Source: Deltaproteobacteria bacterium HGW-Deltaproteobacteria-2
Lineage (GTDB): Bacteria > Desulfobacterota > Syntrophia > Syntrophales > Smithellaceae
DNA length: 64,000 bases
Direction of reading: 5' to 3'
NCBI GenBank assembly: GCA_002840505.1
Contig: PHBC01000005.1
Span: forward strand, 228,742-292,741
Shown here piece after piece: positions 33,243-42,428 of the stretch. Both the position numbers and the translations under genes were made by a program. The notes under the pieces were generated by a model. It had not been told where the DNA came from and did no database searches. It was given only the letters and a program-made list of their open reading frames with translations. Positions within the stretch are counted from its first letter, which is position 1, and each line of letters starts with the position of its first letter.

Positions 33243-34328
33243 ATGTTCTCTCTTTTTCCTAAAGACGATCACAACCAGAGTCTTAGAATCAAACGGTTTC
33301 TCATGGCCTTCGGATCGTATGTCATGTGGAGCACCCTGGCTGTATTCCTTCATTTCCAGAATCAGACCCGAGTGACATTAAATGTTCTGGTTATTAGTCT
33401 TACAGGGATTCTTGTCGTCAACATTCTTATATATGCGACAATTAGAACCGGATTAAACAAACGGTTCAAGGATCCGAGCCTGACGCTTCTCCAAATGGTT
33501 ATAGCCACTTTTTGGGCCATGGTGGTTGTATATTACGCCGACTCGATTAGAAGCGTGGTGCTTTTGCTCTATCTAGTCGTATTTGTTTTCGGGCTTTTCA
33601 AATTGAATGTCTGGCAATTTCTTTTTCTTTCGGCATTTGCCGTGGTCAATTATACTTCGGTGATATTTCTGCTTTATAAAATCCATCCCGAAGCTATCAA
33701 CGCGAGAATTGAAATTTTGAACATTGTCGTTCTGGCAACCGTTCTGCCCTGGTTTTCGTTGGTTGGCGGTTACATTACCAGACTCAGGAATAAAATATCC
33801 CATGCCCTTTCTACCATCGAGAAGATTGCCATTATAGATGACCTGACTCAGGTGTTTAACCGTCGTCAGATGTACAAAATTCTGGAGCATGAGAAAGCTC
33901 TTGTGGACAGGGGAGTTAATTCTTTTTCCGTCTGTATATTCGACCTGGATCACTTCAAAAGAGTGAATGATACTTTCGGCCATTCAGCGGGAGATGTAGT
34001 ACTTAGAACTGTAGCTCAGGAAGCTCAGAAAAATCTTCGCAATATTGATCACATTGCGCGGTATGGCGGTGAAGAATTTATTCTCATTTTGACCCATTCG
34101 GAAAAACGTGAAGCAATGGACTGTGCTGAAAGAATTCGGGAACTAACTAAGCAAATTGTATTTGATAATATGCCCTCTGATTTCAGGATTACTATTTCCG
34201 TTGGCGTAACGGAGTATCAGCCCAGTGAATTAATTCAGAAAGCGATAGACAGGGCGGATGTAGCGCTTTACAGGGCAAAGGCTAATGGTCGGGATAGAGT
34301 GGAATACGAACCGATGTCCAAGGCATAG
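33243..34328 (+). CDS. membrane diguanylate cyclase (GGDEF)
   Basis: 361 residues. The N-terminal ~190 contain about six hydrophobic segments (for example LNVLVISLTGILVVNILIYA and VVLLLYLVVFVFGLF), an uncharacterised sensor region. A GGDEF domain follows: DDLTQVFNRRQMYKIL, FDLDHFKRVNDTFGHSAGD and RYGGEEFILIL, the active-site GGEEF. No RxxD inhibitory site is seen just before it. It makes cyclic di-GMP. AAGGAGA precedes ATG 33243. Signal unknown. Confidence 0.92.
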   Translation: MFSLFPKDDHNQSLRIKRFLMAFGSYVMWSTLAVFLHFQNQTRVTLNVLVISLTGILVVNILIYATIRTGLNKRFKDPSLTLLQMVIATFWAMVVVYYADSIRSVVLLLYLVVFVFGLFKLNVWQFLFLSAFAVVNYTSVIFLLYKIHPEAINARIEILNIVVLATVLPWFSLVGGYITRLRNKISHALSTIEKIAIIDDLTQVFNRRQMYKILEHEKALVDRGVNSFSVCIFDLDHFKRVNDTFGHSAGDVVLRTVAQEAQKNLRNIDHIARYGGEEFILILTHSEKREAMDCAERIRELTKQIVFDNMPSDFRITISVGVTEYQPSELIQKAIDRADVALYRAKANGRDRVEYEPMSKA

Positions 34329-34372
34329 CTTTCGCGAATAAAGCCTTTTGGGGAGTGGACACCAATTTCTAT

Positions 34373-34660
34373 TTAATCAACATTATTGCTCGTTTTTGCA
34401 GTTTCAGTCTTAGGTGTTTCTGTTGCTGCTGAGCTTTCAGTGGTTTCCTTTTTTTCTTTCTTAGCTGCTGCGGATGGTTTCTTTCCCTTGTAATCTGTCG
34501 CGTACCATCCTGTTCCTTTTAAACTGAAAGAAGATAGTGACATTAATTTTTGCACTTTGCCTTTGCAGAATTTGCAGCTTTTTAATTCCGGATCAGAAAT
34601 CCCCTGAAAAGCTTCAAATTGTTTTCCGCATTTATTGCATTTATATTCATAGATAGGCAT
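34373..34660 (-). CDS. FmdB-family zinc-ribbon protein
   Basis: 95 residues. MPIYEYKCNKCGKQFEAFQG and KSCKFCKGKVQKLMS provide two Cys-x2-Cys pairs for zinc. A low-complexity Lys/Ala/Thr tail ends the protein. FmdB-type proteins are small regulators first seen near formamidase; function here is open. GAGGATG lies before ATG 34660. It follows the HExxH protein in the same direction (15 bp). Confidence 0.88.
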   Translation of the reverse strand: MPIYEYKCNKCGKQFEAFQGISDPELKSCKFCKGKVQKLMSLSSFSLKGTGWYATDYKGKKPSAAAKKEKKETTESSAATETPKTETAKTSNNVD

Positions 34661-34675
34661 AAAAACATCCTCTCC

Positions 34676-35212
34676 TCAATTAAATATGTCAAAGTTTTTA
34701 AAATTGCTGCTGAAGCAATCCAATACTATTTCCAAATCGTAACCTTTTACAGGTTGCAGAGCCGCTCTGGTCAGGTTGTGTACAATAACTTCCTCTTTTT
34801 CCTTTTCATCGTTATCAGCGTAAAAATCAATTTCACCATTGCTGAAACGTAAAACGTGAATCAGTTCGTGTACGGCTATGTAAAGCATTAAAGGACTCAG
34901 TTTGATGAACGGATTGGCCCTTTCCACAGCGTCCAGAATGTTGTTGTCCTGCAAACATATTCTATAAAAATCGAATCCATCTTTGCGGCTTTCGTCAAAA
35001 CCATCTGCCTTTTCATAAGTATATTTGCAAAGATGAGCGAATGTCCCGTCTTTTATCTCCTGCTCGTTCAAATAAGCAAGCGTTTTTACGTCATATTTAT
35101 TTTTTTTGAATTGTCCCTCACTCAATCTGAACTGACGCGATACCAGGTTCTCGGCATCGTTAAAAGCTTTTTTTGTCATGGGCATTTGTGCCGCGTTAAA
35201 ATAAAGAGGCAT
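34676..35212 (-). CDS. unrecognised protein with HExxH zinc-protease-like motif
   Basis: 178 residues of no family I recognise. The segment LYIAVHELIHVLRF contains HELIH, an HExxH motif typical of zinc metallopeptidases, with a possible third ligand downstream among the acidic residues. No signal peptide is present. It is upstream of the FmdB gene on the same strand. A non-peptidase 'ImmA-like' or structural HExxH role is equally possible. ATG 35212 lacks a strong ribosome site; ATG 35182 is an alternative. Confidence 0.68.
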   Translation of the reverse strand: MPLYFNAAQMPMTKKAFNDAENLVSRQFRLSEGQFKKNKYDVKTLAYLNEQEIKDGTFAHLCKYTYEKADGFDESRKDGFDFYRICLQDNNILDAVERANPFIKLSPLMLYIAVHELIHVLRFSNGEIDFYADNDEKEKEEVIVHNLTRAALQPVKGYDLEIVLDCFSSNFKNFDIFN

Positions 35213-35302
35213 AAAGTCACCGCAAAAAGTTTTCTTCAGTTCGCCGGTAATATATTTACTCGAATAATTATTGTCAAGATATCAGATTATAACCTTTTAA
35301 AA

Positions 35303-36073
35303 TTAAAAGCTTATGGCCAACCCCGCATAAGGTCCGTAAAAATCCATCGTAGCGTATATATCGCTGACATCTTCAATTTTTAAGGACATTGCCCGGTAAC
35401 CACCGTGAATATTTAGAAAAGGCAAAGGAGTTACATTGATATCCGCCATGGCGTCATAAAAAAAGCTTCCTGAATAGCCCATGCCTACGAATTTTGCCCG
35501 CGCTTCCAGAATGTCAGCGAGAAGACCGATTTTAGCGCCGAGGCCGATCATAGGAATGGGAACGTGAATATCTTTTTTATTATCGTATACGGATGAATTC
35601 ATTCTTGCTTCGCCATCGAGGTATTTAATCTTGCCGATAATTCCAATGGAAAATCCAGCAAGAATGTTTTCGAGGTTTAAAAATTTGTATTGATATTCGA
35701 AATCAATCATACTCGTTTTTAAGTCTGATTCGACGTATGTACCCACAGTATATGTATCGCCGTTAAATCTTATGTCTCTGTTTATATTTCTGGCGCCGGA
35801 AAGACTGATAAATGAATACGACAAGGTGAATTCGTGGTTGCCTATTCCAAAGTAGGCTTCCACGCCAGGGAAATTTTCGTTACTTATTCCAAGATCATTA
35901 TCCAGATTGATTTCCGTTCCTTCAATTCCTTTGCCGTCTACGCGCAAATCGCCTTTAAACGTGGGAATCCAATACGCGGCGTGCGCGCCGAATCCCAAAG
36001 CATAAACTGAGGGGGCAAAAAATATAGTCATTAAAACAAGTGTTCCCAGTACAGCAAATAAGTTCTTTTTCAT
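35303..36073 (-). CDS. outer membrane beta-barrel protein
   Basis: 256 residues with a signal peptide (residues 1-25, ending VYALG). The mature part alternates polar and hydrophobic residues, for example HEFTLSYSFISLSGARN and SMIDFEYQYKFL, and ends in YAGLAISF with the terminal phenylalanine typical of outer-membrane barrels. It probably has 8-10 strands. No function can be assigned. It is monocistronic, with AAGGAGA upstream. Confidence 0.8.
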   Translation of the reverse strand: MKKNLFAVLGTLVLMTIFFAPSVYALGFGAHAAYWIPTFKGDLRVDGKGIEGTEINLDNDLGISNENFPGVEAYFGIGNHEFTLSYSFISLSGARNINRDIRFNGDTYTVGTYVESDLKTSMIDFEYQYKFLNLENILAGFSIGIIGKIKYLDGEARMNSSVYDNKKDIHVPIPMIGLGAKIGLLADILEARAKFVGMGYSGSFFYDAMADINVTPLPFLNIHGGYRAMSLKIEDVSDIYATMDFYGPYAGLAISF

Positions 36074-36294
36074 ATAATGATCTCCTTATCGGATTTGGCG
36101 TTTTATTGTTTTACGGGTGCCGGAAAATGTATAAATTTGTTTTGAAGTTTTGTAAAGGTATTTGCCTTTGTCAGATTTTCTGTTCACGGATTGTAAACAC
36201 ATCTGAGAACCAAAATTAAATTGACAACTTCGGCGGTCAAGGCGTATATCCATTTAAAATAATGAGATAAGATCTTTGCAGAGTTCCTCTTTCC

Positions 36295-36363
36295 GTCATT
36301 CCGGCGCAGGCCGGAATCCAGGAATATTTCAAAATAATGGATACCGGCTTTCGCCGGTATGAC
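36295..36363. repeat. dispersed extragenic palindromic repeat, copy 1
   Basis: GTCATTCCGGCGCAGGCCGG-AATCC ... ATGGATACCGGCTTTCGCCGGTATGAC consists of two hairpins bounded by inverted GTCAT/ATGAC. The same layout recurs at 44514-44604. The rest of the gap 36074-36433 contains only AT-rich sequence and the ddl ribosome site AAAGGTG; no gene seen. Confidence 0.75.
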
Positions 36364-36433
36364 AGCGATGTAGATTTTGTGTTATTATGCAAAGCATTAA
36401 AGTAGAAATTCCTCGATTTATAAAAAGGTGAAT

Positions 36434-37570
36434 ATGGCAAATAAAACTGTTTTGAGAAAAGCAAAAATCAGAATAGGCGTTTTATACGGTGGCCGGTCGG
36501 GTGAGCACGATGTTTCGCTTTGTTCCGCCGCTTCGGTTTTTTCCGCCCTTGATCGAAACAAATATCACGTAACGGCCGTAGGCATTGCAAGAGATGGCCG
36601 CTGGTATGTGCAGGACGAGCCGCAAATTATTCCCGATAAGGATTTCGGCAGAAAGCTGGCTTTGAAAAAAAACGGCACGTGGCTGGTCAATCATTTTGAA
36701 CAGAAAAACAAACTGCATCTTTACAACCTCAACAACAAGAATAAAGAAGTGGTTGTGGATGTTGTGATTCCTGTGCTTCATGGGACATTCGGCGAAGACG
36801 GCACCCTGCAGGGTCTGCTGGAACTGGCGATGGTTCCTTACGTGGGCGCAGATGTTATCGGCTCTGCTGTAGGTATGGATAAGGACGTTGCCAAGAGATT
36901 GCTCAACGAAGCGGGAATCCCGGTTGTTCCTTCTGTAACTGTGAGTAAACAGCAATGGCAGGATAACGCGAAAATTATTAGTAAGATCGTGCTAGCTAAA
37001 CTAGGGCTGCCGCTATTTGTCAAACCGGTTTGCGCCGGTTCTTCCGTCGGTGTGAAAAAGGTAAAGAAAAAAGAATTACTCGCTAAGGCGATGAATTTTG
37101 CTTTTCAGTTCGACACGCGCGTTATGATCGAGAAGGCCGTTGATTGCCGCGAGATCGAATGCGCGGTGTTGGGCAATGAAACTCCCGCCGCATCGGTATT
37201 GGGCGAGATAATTCCTCATCATGAATTTTATTCCTATGAAGCAAAGTATCTTGATCCCGAAGGAGCAGCGCTCAAAATTCCGGCACAAGTTAAAGCATCT
37301 CTTGCCGATAAAATCAGAGAGACTGCCCTTGAAGGATATATGGCTTTGGGCTGTTCTTCCATGGCGAGGGTTGATTTCTTTCTCGATAAGAAAACCAATA
37401 AATTCTACCTCAACGAAATAAACACGCTTCCGGGCTTCACCAGCATCAGCATGTATCCCAAACTGTGGGAAGCCACCGGCCTCAAATACACTGAACTCCT
37501 GGATAAACTGATTGCGTTGGCGCTGGACCGACATAAGAAGAGGCTGGAAATAAAAACGGAGGGCATTTAG
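36434..37570 (+). CDS. ddl: D-alanine--D-alanine ligase
   Basis: About 378 residues, ATP-grasp fold. [20 protein letters not shown] opens the protein, [20 protein letters not shown] follows, then [25 protein letters not shown] and [14 protein letters not shown]. These blocks are diagnostic of Ddl (van-type length, with the extra omega loop [15 protein letters not shown], tyrosine in the loop indicating D-Ala rather than D-Lac). It makes the peptidoglycan precursor dipeptide. I chose ATG 36434 with AAAGGTG upstream. Single gene. Confidence 0.95.
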   Translation: MANKTVLRKAKIRIGVLYGGRSGEHDVSLCSAASVFSALDRNKYHVTAVGIARDGRWYVQDEPQIIPDKDFGRKLALKKNGTWLVNHFEQKNKLHLYNLNNKNKEVVVDVVIPVLHGTFGEDGTLQGLLELAMVPYVGADVIGSAVGMDKDVAKRLLNEAGIPVVPSVTVSKQQWQDNAKIISKIVLAKLGLPLFVKPVCAGSSVGVKKVKKKELLAKAMNFAFQFDTRVMIEKAVDCREIECAVLGNETPAASVLGEIIPHHEFYSYEAKYLDPEGAALKIPAQVKASLADKIRETALEGYMALGCSSMARVDFFLDKKTNKFYLNEINTLPGFTSISMYPKLWEATGLKYTELLDKLIALALDRHKKRLEIKTEGI

Positions 37571-37779
37571 GGCTGTTGACCGGGAGCGCACTCCCGTAGG
37601 GAGGTGCAATTAGAAACAGTCATCTTCCTTGCCGGAAAAAGCCGAAGGCTTTACAATGCGCCGATCTGTCCCGATGAAATCGGGATTGCGCTGCGAACCG
37701 CACCGCTCAACGTATGTAAATATACGCCTCGCGATGCGATTCTTGCGCGCCTAGCATCTCGGCACTTTTGAACAGCCCC
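37570..37779. repeat. MITE-like repeat with GGGCTGTT/AACAGCCC ends
   Basis: The segment begins GGGCTGTTGACCGGG and ends CACTTTTGAACAGCCC, giving inverted terminal GGGCTGTT. Internal hairpins include CCCGAT...ATCGGG. It overlaps the last base of the ddl stop codon. No open frame of interest lies inside. It resembles a non-autonomous mobile repeat. Confidence 0.6.
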
Positions 37780-37834
37780 GAACTAGGGATTTCCAGCAGT
37801 TCTAGGATAGATAATTTTTTAAGGAGGTAAAATT

Positions 37835-38023
37835 ATGAAACGTCCGGCGTCGTTAATCATAGGTATTTTACTTCTTTTTCTGGCTTGCGCTCAGCTATGT
37901 CGCTTTTTTCTAAAAATTGATGTTGTTGCAGCGGGTCTAGAAATTCCTCTCTGGCCTAGCGCCGTAGCCGCGGTGGTTCTAGTTGTCCTGGGTGTCTGGC
38001 TTCTCAAAGAAAGAAATACCTAA
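37835..38023 (+). CDS. small predicted membrane protein (62 aa)
   Basis: 62 residues with two hydrophobic segments (about 7-22 and 39-55). ATG 37835 is preceded by AAGGAGG at good spacing, the main reason to accept it as real. Family not recognised; the ending WLLKERNT is charged. It stands alone between a repeat and the glycyl-radical-enzyme control region. Confidence 0.65.
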   Translation: MKRPASLIIGILLLFLACAQLCRFFLKIDVVAAGLEIPLWPSAVAAVVLVVLGVWLLKERNT

Positions 38024-38183
38024 AAATATTTGTGGTTATTTTTAGCGAAGATTTTATTTTTGTGTACAATGGTTACGTTTGTAATCATTGGTAATCTTTA
38101 ATGAATTTTCCAGTCAACTGCTCAGTATAAAAACATAGCTAATAAATTGAAATCATTAGAATAAACTGGTGGTCAAGTTTTTC

Positions 38184-38212
38184 TTGACATGCAAGAATAG
38201 TTAATCTATACT
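38184..38212 (+). promoter_or_regulatory. conserved sigma-70-like promoter upstream of the glycyl radical enzyme
   Basis: TTGACA 38184-38189, 17-bp spacer, TATACT 38207-38212, within the stretch AAGTTTTTCTTGACAT that recurs at 55456-55471 before the mutase operon. The 38024-38631 gap holds this, the UAS and the sigma-54 promoter, and no gene. Confidence 0.5.
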
Positions 38213-38320
38213 TATATAATGGAAGGAAGTTTTTATCGGACAATTTCTGCGTCATTTAAAGAAGTGATCCAATGTTTTGTTGTGAAAACATCTTTATCGC
38301 AAAAAATAACAGTTTCCAAA

Positions 38321-38348
38321 TGGACACTAATTAGCCAAATGTGTCCCA
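38321..38348 (+). promoter_or_regulatory. upstream activator inverted repeat (sigma-54 regulator site)
   Basis: TGGACAC (38321) and GTGTCCCA (38341) form an inverted repeat centred ~95 bp before the -24 element. An almost identical repeat lies at 55563-55590 and a weaker one at 50201. Likely binding site for the enhancer-binding protein encoded at 42429-44345. Confidence 0.65.
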
Positions 38349-38427
38349 TAAGAAGGACTCTATTTCCGGGCGTTATTTAAATGATCTTAAAAGAGGTTAA
38401 ACATCAGCTAATTGGGAGTTCATGCCG

Positions 38428-38444
38428 TTGGCATTTTTCTTGCA
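38428..38444 (+). promoter_or_regulatory. sigma-54 (-24/-12) promoter of the glycyl radical enzyme gene
   Basis: TTGGCATTTTTCTTGCA has GG at 38430-38431 and GC at 38442-38443 with ten bases between, the sigma-54 consensus. The start codon lies 188 bp downstream. Confidence 0.8.
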
Positions 38445-38631
38445 GAACTATTTATAGTTAGAACGACGGTCACAAATTAGTAACCTAATGTTGGATAAAG
38501 TTTTTGAAGTCATCAAATGATAAGAACCTGTAAAAAGTAAATTGATGAATTCTGACTTTTAGCAAGTGTATAAAAGGTAAATATTTAAATTAAAATAATA
38601 ATTTGTAAGAAATAAAGGAGGTTTTATCAGT

Positions 38632-41031
38632 ATGGCACCTACGGCAAGAAATAAAGTATTAAGAGACGAAACACATATCAAGGCACTTGGCCGTGTATCG
38701 GACATGAGAGCCGTTAAGACTGGAATGAAGATTTGCTTGGAGCGTTCCAGGGTTATGACCAAGGTCTACAAGGAAACAGAAGGTGAATTTATTGCATTAA
38801 GAAGAGCTAAAGGTTTAGCGGAATATCTGGATACCATGACACTTTTCACGAGACCGAACGAACTTCTCGTGGGATGTTTTGCCAGTGATGAAGCAAGCGT
38901 ACCGGTTTATCTTGAGCTTTATTGGAGATGGCTATCCAAAACTTTCGGGAAATTGCCTGATTATTCCGCAATGCTTGATGAAGCGGGGATGAAGGAAATT
39001 ACTGAACAGTTCAAATATTGGGAGAATTGCAGCATTCAGGGCCGCGAAAGAGATTATGTTCCCAGCTGGATTCCGTGGAAGGTTGGAGAGTTACCATCAG
39101 CAGGGTTTACATGGCAGTGGGAAATGTGCACGCCTGATTTCGAGAAGGTCATGAAAGTAGGCATGAATGGAATAATCGCGGAAATCGACAAGAGAATAAA
39201 TGAAGTAATCAATGATATTTCCATTCAGATCGAGAAACGCATGGATATGCTCGATGAACTGCGCGCAATGAAAATATCCTGCGAGGCAATGGCCAGATGG
39301 GGCAAGCGATATGCTCAGCTTCTCGAAGGTGAAAAGAAGAAGATTAAAGATCCCAAGAGATTAAAAGAACTCGATAGGATGATTGAAGTATGTAATCGCG
39401 TACCGGCAGAGCCGGCAAGGAATCTGTACGAGGCAATTCAGTGTTTTATTTTTATAAACTATTTTGTGAATTACATTGATGTTCCTCAGGTAGGTAACGG
39501 TATTCGTTTTGATAAGGTATTATATCCGTTTTATGAGAATGACGTAAAGAACGGCACTATTACCAGAGAAAGCGCTAAGGAATTAGTCGAGGCTGTATGG
39601 GTCAAGATGCAGGAAGGCGGATATGTTCAGCCTCCAGCGTGGGTAAACAACGGCGGTGGCGGATTGGGCTGGCAGACAATGACGTTGAGTGGCGTTGATG
39701 AATTTGGCGATGATATTACAAATGAGATTACGTATATAGCTTTGGAAGTTACCGGCGAATTGCAAACAGTTGCTCCGCAGATAGCAGTGCGCATGCACGA
39801 CAAAACACCTGATGAACTTTTTAACGCTGTCTTCAAGTGTGTCCGCACCGGTTGTTCTCAGCCGGCTATGTTTAATGATAAGGTTAACATTCCGAGACTT
39901 ATGGGCATTGGCGCTTCTGTAGAGGATGCCAGAGCATATGGTATAAATAATTGTATGCAGCCGATTATTCCGGGCAAAAATATCCATTATCGTGCCGGCC
40001 ATTCCGGAGCTTTAATTCTTCCTATGTGTTTGAACATGGCTATGGATGGAGGGAAAATAATGGGTATGCAGATGGGTATCCAAACAACTCCATTATCTGA
40101 AATGAAATCCTTTGATGATATATGGGATGCTTTCTGCAAGCAGGTGGATTACGCTGTAATGGTGTTAACTCAGTTGTCCAGTCTGGGGGATGCTCTACAG
40201 AAGAAATATGTCCCGCGTCCGCTCCTGTCGGCGATTCTGGAAGGCAACATTGAAAAAGGATGCGACATGAGGGATTGGGAATACCTGGGACTGCGTCATC
40301 ACCTTGTTTTTGGATGCAACAATACCGCCGATGCCCTTGCCGCTATCAAAATGCTGGTATTTGAGAAGAAGAAGATAACATTGGAGACTTTCCTCAATGC
40401 GGTAAACAATAACTATGCGGGTGAATACGAGAAGGTCTATCAAATGATTGAACAGGAAGTTCCGAAGTTCGGTAATGATAAAGACTATGTCGATATGTTT
40501 GCCAGAGATATCATGGTATATGTGAAAGGACAATGCGATAAGTCTCTTGATATTTACGGTAAACCGTATCTTATCGATGGTACGACAGCTTCCGGACCTA
40601 TCAACGCGGGTATGTTATGTCCGGCAACATTTGATGGAAGAAGGTCAAATGAACCTTTCCATGATGGAACAATTTCTCCTGTTCAGGGCAGAGACATTAG
40701 CGGCCCGACTGCTACAATAAGATCAGTCGCTAAAGTTGATCCTCTTAAGACCGGCAATATGCTACTGAATCAGAAGTTTATGCCGATATTCTTTGATCCG
40801 GAGAACTATGAGCTTATGAGAGGTTACTTGAAGACCGTACGTGATCTGGGACTGCACCATGTTCAGTTTAATTGCGTAAGCAAAGCGACGTTATTGGATG
40901 CGAAAAAGAAACCTGAAAAATATGAGAGCTTGATCGTCAGGGTTGCCGGCTACTCGGCATACTTTATTGACCTTGACAACAAGATTCAGGATGAAATTAT
41001 TAAGAGAACAGAACAGTCTTTTAGTTGCTAG
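38632..41031 (+). CDS. glycyl radical enzyme of unassigned specificity (PFL-like)
   Basis: 799 residues. The C-terminal glycyl radical motif LIVRVAGYSAYF puts the radical on G773, 26 residues from the end. The thiyl cysteine is C441 in AYGINNCMQPIIPGKN. In diol, choline and hydroxyproline enzymes this loop reads 'GCVEP', with glutamate acting as base; here it is N-C-M-Q, so glutamine (Q443) replaces it. It is therefore neither a typical dehydratase nor pyruvate formate-lyase (which has Cys-Cys) and is clearly different from the AssA-like protein at 62101. AAAGGAGG precedes ATG 38632. An activase follows at 41197. Sigma-54 control links it to hydrocarbon activation. The reaction is unknown. 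Confidence 0.88.
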   Translation: MAPTARNKVLRDETHIKALGRVSDMRAVKTGMKICLERSRVMTKVYKETEGEFIALRRAKGLAEYLDTMTLFTRPNELLVGCFASDEASVPVYLELYWRWLSKTFGKLPDYSAMLDEAGMKEITEQFKYWENCSIQGRERDYVPSWIPWKVGELPSAGFTWQWEMCTPDFEKVMKVGMNGIIAEIDKRINEVINDISIQIEKRMDMLDELRAMKISCEAMARWGKRYAQLLEGEKKKIKDPKRLKELDRMIEVCNRVPAEPARNLYEAIQCFIFINYFVNYIDVPQVGNGIRFDKVLYPFYENDVKNGTITRESAKELVEAVWVKMQEGGYVQPPAWVNNGGGGLGWQTMTLSGVDEFGDDITNEITYIALEVTGELQTVAPQIAVRMHDKTPDELFNAVFKCVRTGCSQPAMFNDKVNIPRLMGIGASVEDARAYGINNCMQPIIPGKNIHYRAGHSGALILPMCLNMAMDGGKIMGMQMGIQTTPLSEMKSFDDIWDAFCKQVDYAVMVLTQLSSLGDALQKKYVPRPLLSAILEGNIEKGCDMRDWEYLGLRHHLVFGCNNTADALAAIKMLVFEKKKITLETFLNAVNNNYAGEYEKVYQMIEQEVPKFGNDKDYVDMFARDIMVYVKGQCDKSLDIYGKPYLIDGTTASGPINAGMLCPATFDGRRSNEPFHDGTISPVQGRDISGPTATIRSVAKVDPLKTGNMLLNQKFMPIFFDPENYELMRGYLKTVRDLGLHHVQFNCVSKATLLDAKKKPEKYESLIVRVAGYSAYFIDLDNKIQDEIIKRTEQSFSC

Positions 41032-41046
41032 AAAAAAGGTTGAACC

Positions 41047-41079
41047 AAAAAAGGGGGATATTTATATCCCCTTTTTTTA
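41047..41079 (+). terminator. terminator after the glycyl radical enzyme gene
   Basis: GGGGATA and TATCCCC pair around a short loop, preceded by A-run and followed by seven T. It may attenuate transcription between the enzyme and its activase, lowering activase expression. Confidence 0.8.
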
Positions 41080-41196
41080 TGCTTGTAAAATTATGAACAT
41101 GTCTGTAAAGAAATTAATTTAAAATTAAGAAATCATCAAATCCGGAATATTATATAGGATAGTTTAATTTAAGAAAAAATGGATGGCTAAACTTTT

Positions 41197-42153
41197 ATGA
41201 AAGTCGATATAAAATTAAAAGATAAGACGCTGAAGGAAAGCGGCGAAACTACGGGTATAGTGTTTAATTTCCAGCAATTCAGTATTCAGGATGGACCTGG
41301 TCTTCGTACGACTATGTTTGTAAAAGGGTGTCCTCTGCACTGTCCGTGGTGTTCCAATCCTGAATCAATTTATTCATCTTATCAAATTAAGGCGGTTCAA
41401 GATAAGTGCCGCGGTTGCGGAGAGTGCCTTAAGGTCTGCAAAAGCGGGGCTCTGTCGCATGACGAAAATCATCAAATCGTTCTTGATTATTCTAAATGTA
41501 ACCATTGCTTGGATTGCGCAGATGCCTGCAATTATAAGGCGATAACCGGAGTGGGTATACGGGTAACCGTAAAAGAGGCTGTTGCTGAGCTCCTCAAGGA
41601 CAAGCCTTTTTACGATAATACCGGCGGCGGGGTAACTATTTCCGGAGGAGAACCGCTATTGCAGCATGAGTTCGTTGCTGATGTTTTTAAAGAGTTGAAG
41701 AAAAAAGGTGTGCATACAGCGCTTGATACTACCGGATATGCCCAATGGAATATTGTAAAAAAAGTGACGAAGGATGTTGATCTGGTGCTCTATGATATTA
41801 AGCATCTGGATTCGCAAAGGCATCAGGAAATTTTAGGTGTCAAGAATGAAATAATTCTGGAGAATTTAAATAAATTGGCGGGTAAGACGGTTATTTGGCT
41901 CAGAGTACCGCTGATTCCCGGATTTAATGATGATCTTGATATGGCCGATAAGATAGTTGAGTTAGGCAGGAAAGTTCAAGCTATAAAAGTTTATTTTTTA
42001 CCTCTGCATAGATGGGGTGAGCATAAATATTGTAGTCTGGGATATGATGGCAGCGCTTATGCGAAAATAAAAGATTTTACTGATGAAGAATTAGAAAAAT
42101 GGAAAGATCATTTTAAATCATTTTCAGACTACGTGATTTTTGGTAAAGCATAG
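41197..42153 (+). CDS. glycyl radical enzyme activase (radical SAM)
   Basis: 318 residues. FNFQQFSIQDGPGLRTTMFVKGCPLHCPWCSNPES holds the radical-SAM CxxxCxxC (shown here only for position, residues ~27-61). A ferredoxin-like insert carries CRGCGECLKVC and CNHCLDCADAC for two more [4Fe-4S] clusters, as in activases of the HPAD/BSS type. GGVTISGGEPLLQ is the SAM-binding GGE block. It cuts SAM to place the radical on the partner glycine, surely the enzyme at 38632. A second, distinct activase is at 60474. Confidence 0.92.
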   Translation: MKVDIKLKDKTLKESGETTGIVFNFQQFSIQDGPGLRTTMFVKGCPLHCPWCSNPESIYSSYQIKAVQDKCRGCGECLKVCKSGALSHDENHQIVLDYSKCNHCLDCADACNYKAITGVGIRVTVKEAVAELLKDKPFYDNTGGGVTISGGEPLLQHEFVADVFKELKKKGVHTALDTTGYAQWNIVKKVTKDVDLVLYDIKHLDSQRHQEILGVKNEIILENLNKLAGKTVIWLRVPLIPGFNDDLDMADKIVELGRKVQAIKVYFLPLHRWGEHKYCSLGYDGSAYAKIKDFTDEELEKWKDHFKSFSDYVIFGKA

Positions 42154-42428
42154 CTGATAATAAAAAGTGTGAAAAAGAATTTTTCCTTTAGAATGTTTGT
42201 CCCCGAAATTTTAAGCTAAAGGGAAAAGCGCCATGAAACTGGAAGTAAAGATATGAGGATTTTGGGGAATCCATATTCTTTAAATTGCCTGGCTTATGTG
42301 TTAATTGCACACCTTTTGGGTTGATATTCTTACCCAGTTCTGGTTTCATAAACAGATGACATTGTTTTATATAGTAAGGATATTGGCAGTATGAAATATT
42401 TTTGCTAAGAAAAAATCAAAATTATTTT

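Noticed and set aside
38632..41031. Pyruvate formate-lyase annotation
   Set aside because: The Cys-Cys pair of pyruvate formate-lyase is absent; the loop reads N-C-M-Q.
42300..42428. Sigma-54 promoter for the regulator gene
   Set aside because: A TTGGCAG...TTTTTGC string occurs, but the GG-to-GC spacing is 17 rather than 10 bases.
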